Shown: piece by piece, positions 20,226-24,024 of the stretch
Layout: each line of letters opens with the position of its first letter
Numbering within the stretch: position 1 is the first letter of the stretch
Source: Ectocarpus siliculosus
Lineage: Eukaryota > Sar > Phaeophyceae > Ectocarpales > Ectocarpaceae
Assembly: GCA_000310025.1 (NCBI GenBank)
Contig: FN648511.1
Coordinates: 49,342 to 73,365 of the forward strand
Length of the DNA: 24,024 nucleotides
Reading direction: 5' to 3'
The notes under the pieces: model-generated
The model's database searches: none
What the model saw: only the letters and a program-made list of their open reading frames with translations
What the model was told of the DNA's origin: nothing
Made by a program: the position numbers and the translations under genes

Positions 20226-20905
20226 TATTGTGTCTGCTAGCGTCGCACCGACAAAAGAGCGGCGGTGCACCAAGGGCAAAGACTAAACGCGTCAGCTCGC
20301 AAGAGAACTCGTGAATCTTCTCCGTAGCCCAACGCACGTGTGTTATCGCGTGCCCCGAGATACGAACGTTGTTGCAGGGGTTGTTGCTGCTGCTGTTGCC
20401 GCGGTTGGTTTGCGGTGGATGCCGTGGGGCGCTGGTTCAATGGGTTGCCGTGGCGGCAACAGCGAGTCCGGGGTTAGAGGTGTTGCTATGTATACGCACG
20501 AGAGTATGGTGGCAGCCGTGAAAAGAGTAACGTGTCAATAGGAGGCCCCATTAGGGGTGGACAAGCGGGCGGTTTTTAAGCAACGTTGAACTCTATCGCG
20601 GGGCGTGGGCATAGCAACTCATCGCCCACCACTTCGCTGAGGAAATCTCTTCTTGCGTGTGGTCTATTAAAAACAGACGGACGGTCAAGCAACTACACAA
20701 TACAATCGCGACTCCTAAATTCAACAGAATATACAGAAGCGAAGGTCACGCTAACAACACAAGCAGCTAAACAGACACAGAGGTCGCCCCCTATCCTTCC
20801 CGCCTTTCCTAGCCGAGAGTGTATGTACCTCAAATACCAGCGCCAATACCACAGACACGGCGATCGATAATCCTTACTAATTAACGCCGACAACAAGCTT
20901 CACGG
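20226..20905. other. Convergent intergenic region, 680 bp
   Basis: This lies between two facing stop codons. It probably consists of the 3' UTRs of the two flanking genes. No gene or RNA is recognised. A GTT/GCTGCT-rich stretch lies at about 20369-20460. Confidence 0.6.
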
Positions 20906-21196
20906 TCAAACGCTACCGATGCGCTTCTCAAGCTCGCCGAGAACGTCGCCGCCACCCCTGCCCCCGGCCGCGCGGCCAGAAAACGGCCCGTCATTCAGCC
21001 GCCGATGGGTGATCAAACTCGCCCCCCGGCTGTCCGCCGGGGCTTGCCGCCGCAATCGAGCGCGAGGAGGAGCATCACCATCGTCCACGAGCCCGACCGT
21101 CGTCACTTGCGAAAAGGAAGAGGACTGCGCCACGGCAGCGGAGGTCGACCCCCTTCTTATTCTGCCGTCGTCGTCACCGACATCAGCAGAACAAGT

Positions 21197-21228
<32 letters not shown>

Positions 21229-23871
21229 CGCCGTCCGCGAGCGCCGCTTGGACCTGCCGCCTCAGGCGGCCCTGGAACTCGGCGACGATCTCCACCAGAT
21301 TTCCGCCGTCAGTACGGCCACCACCACCACCACCTGCTCCGTCCTCGCTTGCACGCATCGCCGTGCGTCGTGCCGGCCGTCCCGCTATCGGCGGCGGCGG
21401 GGTCTCTCTCGCGTCGTGGTTACCACCCCCCCCCCCGCGCACGCATCCATCCCCGGACAACACGGCGGCGGCGCGCCTCGTGGATGATGTCTCCACCGGC
21501 AGCAGCAAATGCTCGACCCTCTTTTCCTTCCACCCTAATCCTCCCCCGCCGCCGCCCCCGGTCGCCATCGTACTGCCGCCGTCGCCGTCTCTCCTCCTCC
21601 TCAGAAAGTCGAGCTCGTGCCTCAGGCCGGCCAGCTCGGAGTCCAGGGCGCGCTTCGTAGCACGGAGAGTCTCCGCCTGGGAGGCGAGGCGAGCGGTCTC
21701 GTGCTCGGCGGAGGCGAGGCTGCGCCTGGCCTCGCTCGCGCGAGCGGCGGCGGCGGAGGCGTCCTCTCGCAGCGCCGCTCCGTCCTGCGTGGCTCTGGCG
21801 ACCTCCGCTCGCAGGTCGCACGCGCGAGCGTCGAGCTCGTCCATCTTTTTTTTTTTGGCGAGAAGGAAGGAAAAGAAGCCGGCGACACACAAATGAGGGG
21901 TTGTCGTGGCTGCGACAAGTGAACGTCTTTGTGATGCACAAGGCGCACAGAGACCTCTCTCTCCAGTGTACGCACAAAGAACATTTACGCGCGCTCCCCA
22001 AAACAACGTGTCTACATGTTGTCCAAATCTCGCACGCGACCCACCCGTACTCAGGGTGCCCACCACGCTGTCGCCATTGTGTATCGAAGAGACGTCCCCA
22101 AAAACAAAAAAAAGAAAGACGACACACCGTCGAAACACGCGGAGGGGGGGAGGGGGGGGGGGCTCGTCCAGTCTCTGACCCACTGACCTCCGCCTCCAGC
22201 CGTTCCCTGGCGACCGTCGCCACGCGGAGCCGCTCCTCCTCGCGTTCCGCAGCGGCCGCGACCGCCTCCCGCCTGGCCGAGAGGGCCTCTTCCTCCCTCT
22301 CTCGCTGCCGGTCTCGCCTCGAGGCGTTGTCCCTCCTGGCGGACAGGGAGCTCACCTCGCTCTTGAGGGACCAGACGCTCTTCTCCGCGCGCAGGTGCTC
22401 GTCGCGTAACGCGGCAACCTGTGGCCGATATGGTCGGATCCGTGAGATTTCGGCCGGTGCGCGCGGAGGAGGGGGCGGGGCGAGGGAGTGAGCGAGTCAA
22501 GACTGGGGGAGTTTCGGAAGCCGCTTTGGCAAGCCACAGGGCATGCCGTGCGCCCATAGCGCTGAATACTCTTCGATCTCCCACGCCTGAGAAAGCGCAT
22601 CCCCCTTCTCTGAAAACAACAAACCATATACTACAAACTCAACCTGTCACGCCTCTGTTTCGTCGTCACACCCCCAGAGGAAAAAAACACAATACACCAC
22701 GACACACCGATTGAAATATTCTGTTTTCCACGCACTACAACAAGCTGACCTGTTATCCTACCGCCGGGGTGTGTGTGCGGTATTCTTGTGCGGCACACAC
22801 GCAGACGGCACGAGAAATCTCCCGACACAACAACAACAACAACAACAACAACAACACGTCAACGATGCCCCCGCTCGCTCGGAAGACACGCCGTTCATCA
22901 CACACACACACCTCGCGCTTCAGGTCGTCCAGCCGGGCCTGCTGTGCCTCCGCCGCCCCTCTTGCGAACCTCTCCTGCTCCCTCCTCCGCGCGACCCCGG
23001 CCTCCAACTCCGACGACTCGTCGCGGAACCCCTCCAGGGTCCTCCTCTCCCTGTCCGCGGCCTCCCTCAGCTCGGCGAGCTCGTTACGGGCGGCGGCGGC
23101 CGCTTCCCTCTCGCTGGCGCTCTGTGTGTTTCGACCGTTGGTCAAGCAAGCAAGCAAGCAGCACACGAGCGAGCGGCTTGTAAAACTCAAGGGAAATAGA
23201 TGGCGGCGACGAAGGGCGGCGATGTTTTCATAGTGGCTCTGGGTCTTTTACGTGGGGACTCGACACGGTCGACGCACCAGGGCGGAGGCCAACAAAACCC
23301 CTACACGCCGGGGGTTCATCCCCGGACAAGTCCAGGGAGGCATCCGTCAGCACGCCCACACACGCAAACTACCGTCACCCATCACCTCGGGGTGGAAGCA
23401 TGGTGTATACCGAAAATCTAGCCTACGGAAAACTCACACACAGCAGCGCAAGAGGAAACGAGAGAGCACGAACACACGAACGCGAGAGATGAAGAGACAA
23501 GGCGAACCAGCTAATTCCACCGTTGCCGCCCGGGGTGGCCAAGCCGGCGGAGCCATCGACGCCCCGAGCGGCGGCGACCGCTGTGAAGGCGGAGAGCAAG
23601 AGGGGTAACACGTATGAGGTGTCCATGGGAATACCCCCGACAGACGAAGTACTTGTGGAACTCGCCTGTAGTTGCACCGCCACGGCCGTCGAGCTCAGCT
23701 CCGCCTTCTCCCGCGCCAGCGCCGCGGCGCGCTGCCGAGCCGCCTCGACCGCACCCTCCTCCTCCCGGCGCCTCTCCGTTGCGTCGGCGAGCTGCTGGCG
23801 CGCCCGCGAATTCTCCGCCTCTAGCTCGGCGGCCGTCGCCTGGACGGCCTGGAGGTCGGTCCTCGCCTTGT
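20906..23871 (-). CDS. Coiled-coil protein, 5' end outside the window (four exons seen)
   Basis: Minus-strand exons are 23871(or 23866)-23666, 23121-22912, 22418-22188 and 21844-20906 (stop TGA at 20906-20908). They join in one frame. The first three and the start of the fourth are continuous heptad-like helix rich in Ala, Glu and Arg (LQAVQATAAELEAENSRARQ; ELAELREAADRERRTLEGF; REREEEALSARREAVAAAAE; ARASEARRSLASAEHETARL). The last 220 residues are disordered and Gly-rich, ending GELEKRIGSV. Donors are GC (GCGAGT), GTGTGT and GTCAGT; all acceptors end in AG. The last exon begins with ATG after an A-run, so it could alternatively be a separate start, but the helix runs through. A structural or cytoskeletal scaffold is likely; I recognise no specific family. 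At the 5' edge, CAG|AC (23871) and AAG|GCG (23866, phase 0) are both possible acceptors. Confidence 0.75.
22828..22855. repeat. (CAA)n microsatellite in an intron
   Basis: About nine CAA units lie within the 22419-22911 intron of the coiled-coil gene. They are unlikely to be functional. Confidence 0.9.
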
Positions 23872-24024
23872 CTGCATGGCGTGTGCATGGCGGCATGGAG
23901 GCCGGCCGATGGAAAAATAATGTAGTAGTAGTAGTAGGAGGGGCGGAAGCAGGGGGGGAAAGGGAAGGTGTAATCACTGTCGTGAGGATGTGAATGACGG
24001 GGGGGGGGGGGGGGGGCCAGCGTG
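23872..24024 (-). other. Intron of the coiled-coil gene running off the window
   Basis: Upstream of the first visible exon on the minus strand there is only low-complexity sequence: a TAC/GTA repeat near 23921-23938 and a G-run of about 17 near 24000-24016. I see no further exon, so the gene's 5' exons lie beyond the window. Confidence 0.5.

Noticed and set aside
20919-21896. 325-codon open frame on the plus strand
   Set aside because: It is the antisense shadow of the GC-rich last exon of the coiled-coil gene; its proline and serine runs mirror glycine codons.
1-24024. CRISPR arrays, bacterial operons, rRNA or tRNA genes
   Set aside because: None seen. Repeats here are eukaryotic mini- and microsatellites or transposon fragments, and no tRNA cloverleaf or rRNA core was found by eye.

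Overview
The window is nuclear DNA of an intron-rich, GC-rich eukaryote. The best fit is a brown alga of the Ectocarpus type (stramenopile). This rests on GT-AG introns of about 0.3-2.2 kb splitting GC-rich exons, coding CAG/GCA/GGC microsatellites, neighbouring genes on alternating strands, and intergenic DNA littered with decayed repeats. The assignment to brown algae is an inference; no marker gene fixes the species.

Left third (1-6400) is repeat territory. It holds a dead LINE reverse transcriptase on the minus strand (about 147-1440), cut by a non-autonomous repeat (copy A, about 1441-2006). Two copies of a foldback, MITE-like element follow (about 2005-2203 and 3163-3422), then several short duplications. 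I see no convincing gene there.

Middle (6400-15100) holds two convergent genes. The first is a two-exon NudC-family co-chaperone on the plus strand (6420-7442 and 8301-8555). The second is a five-exon ribosomal protein eL20 (RPL18A) gene on the minus strand (15103 down to 10165), which I could reassemble into a full 177-residue protein. Its last intron, about 2.2 kb, contains a second copy (B) of the A repeat, a tandem array, a 100-N assembly gap and about 420 bp of homopolymer-like sequence that is probably an assembly or base-calling artefact. Its first intron contains a 38-bp terminal fragment (D) of the same repeat, flanked by direct repeats.

Right third (17400-24024) holds two more convergent genes. 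One is a three-exon, 621-residue protein on the plus strand with a repeated D-I-x-G module and a polyglutamine tract; it may be a flagellar or cytoskeletal protein. The other is a coiled-coil protein on the minus strand whose 5' end lies outside the window; one of its introns appears to use a GC-AG splice pair.

The four genes alternate +, -, +, - along the sequence. They are not an operon or a pathway; the link between them is only positional. The least described item is the A/B/D repeat family, which ends in a C-tract instead of a poly-A tail and has three copies within 13 kb, two of them in introns of one ribosomal protein gene.
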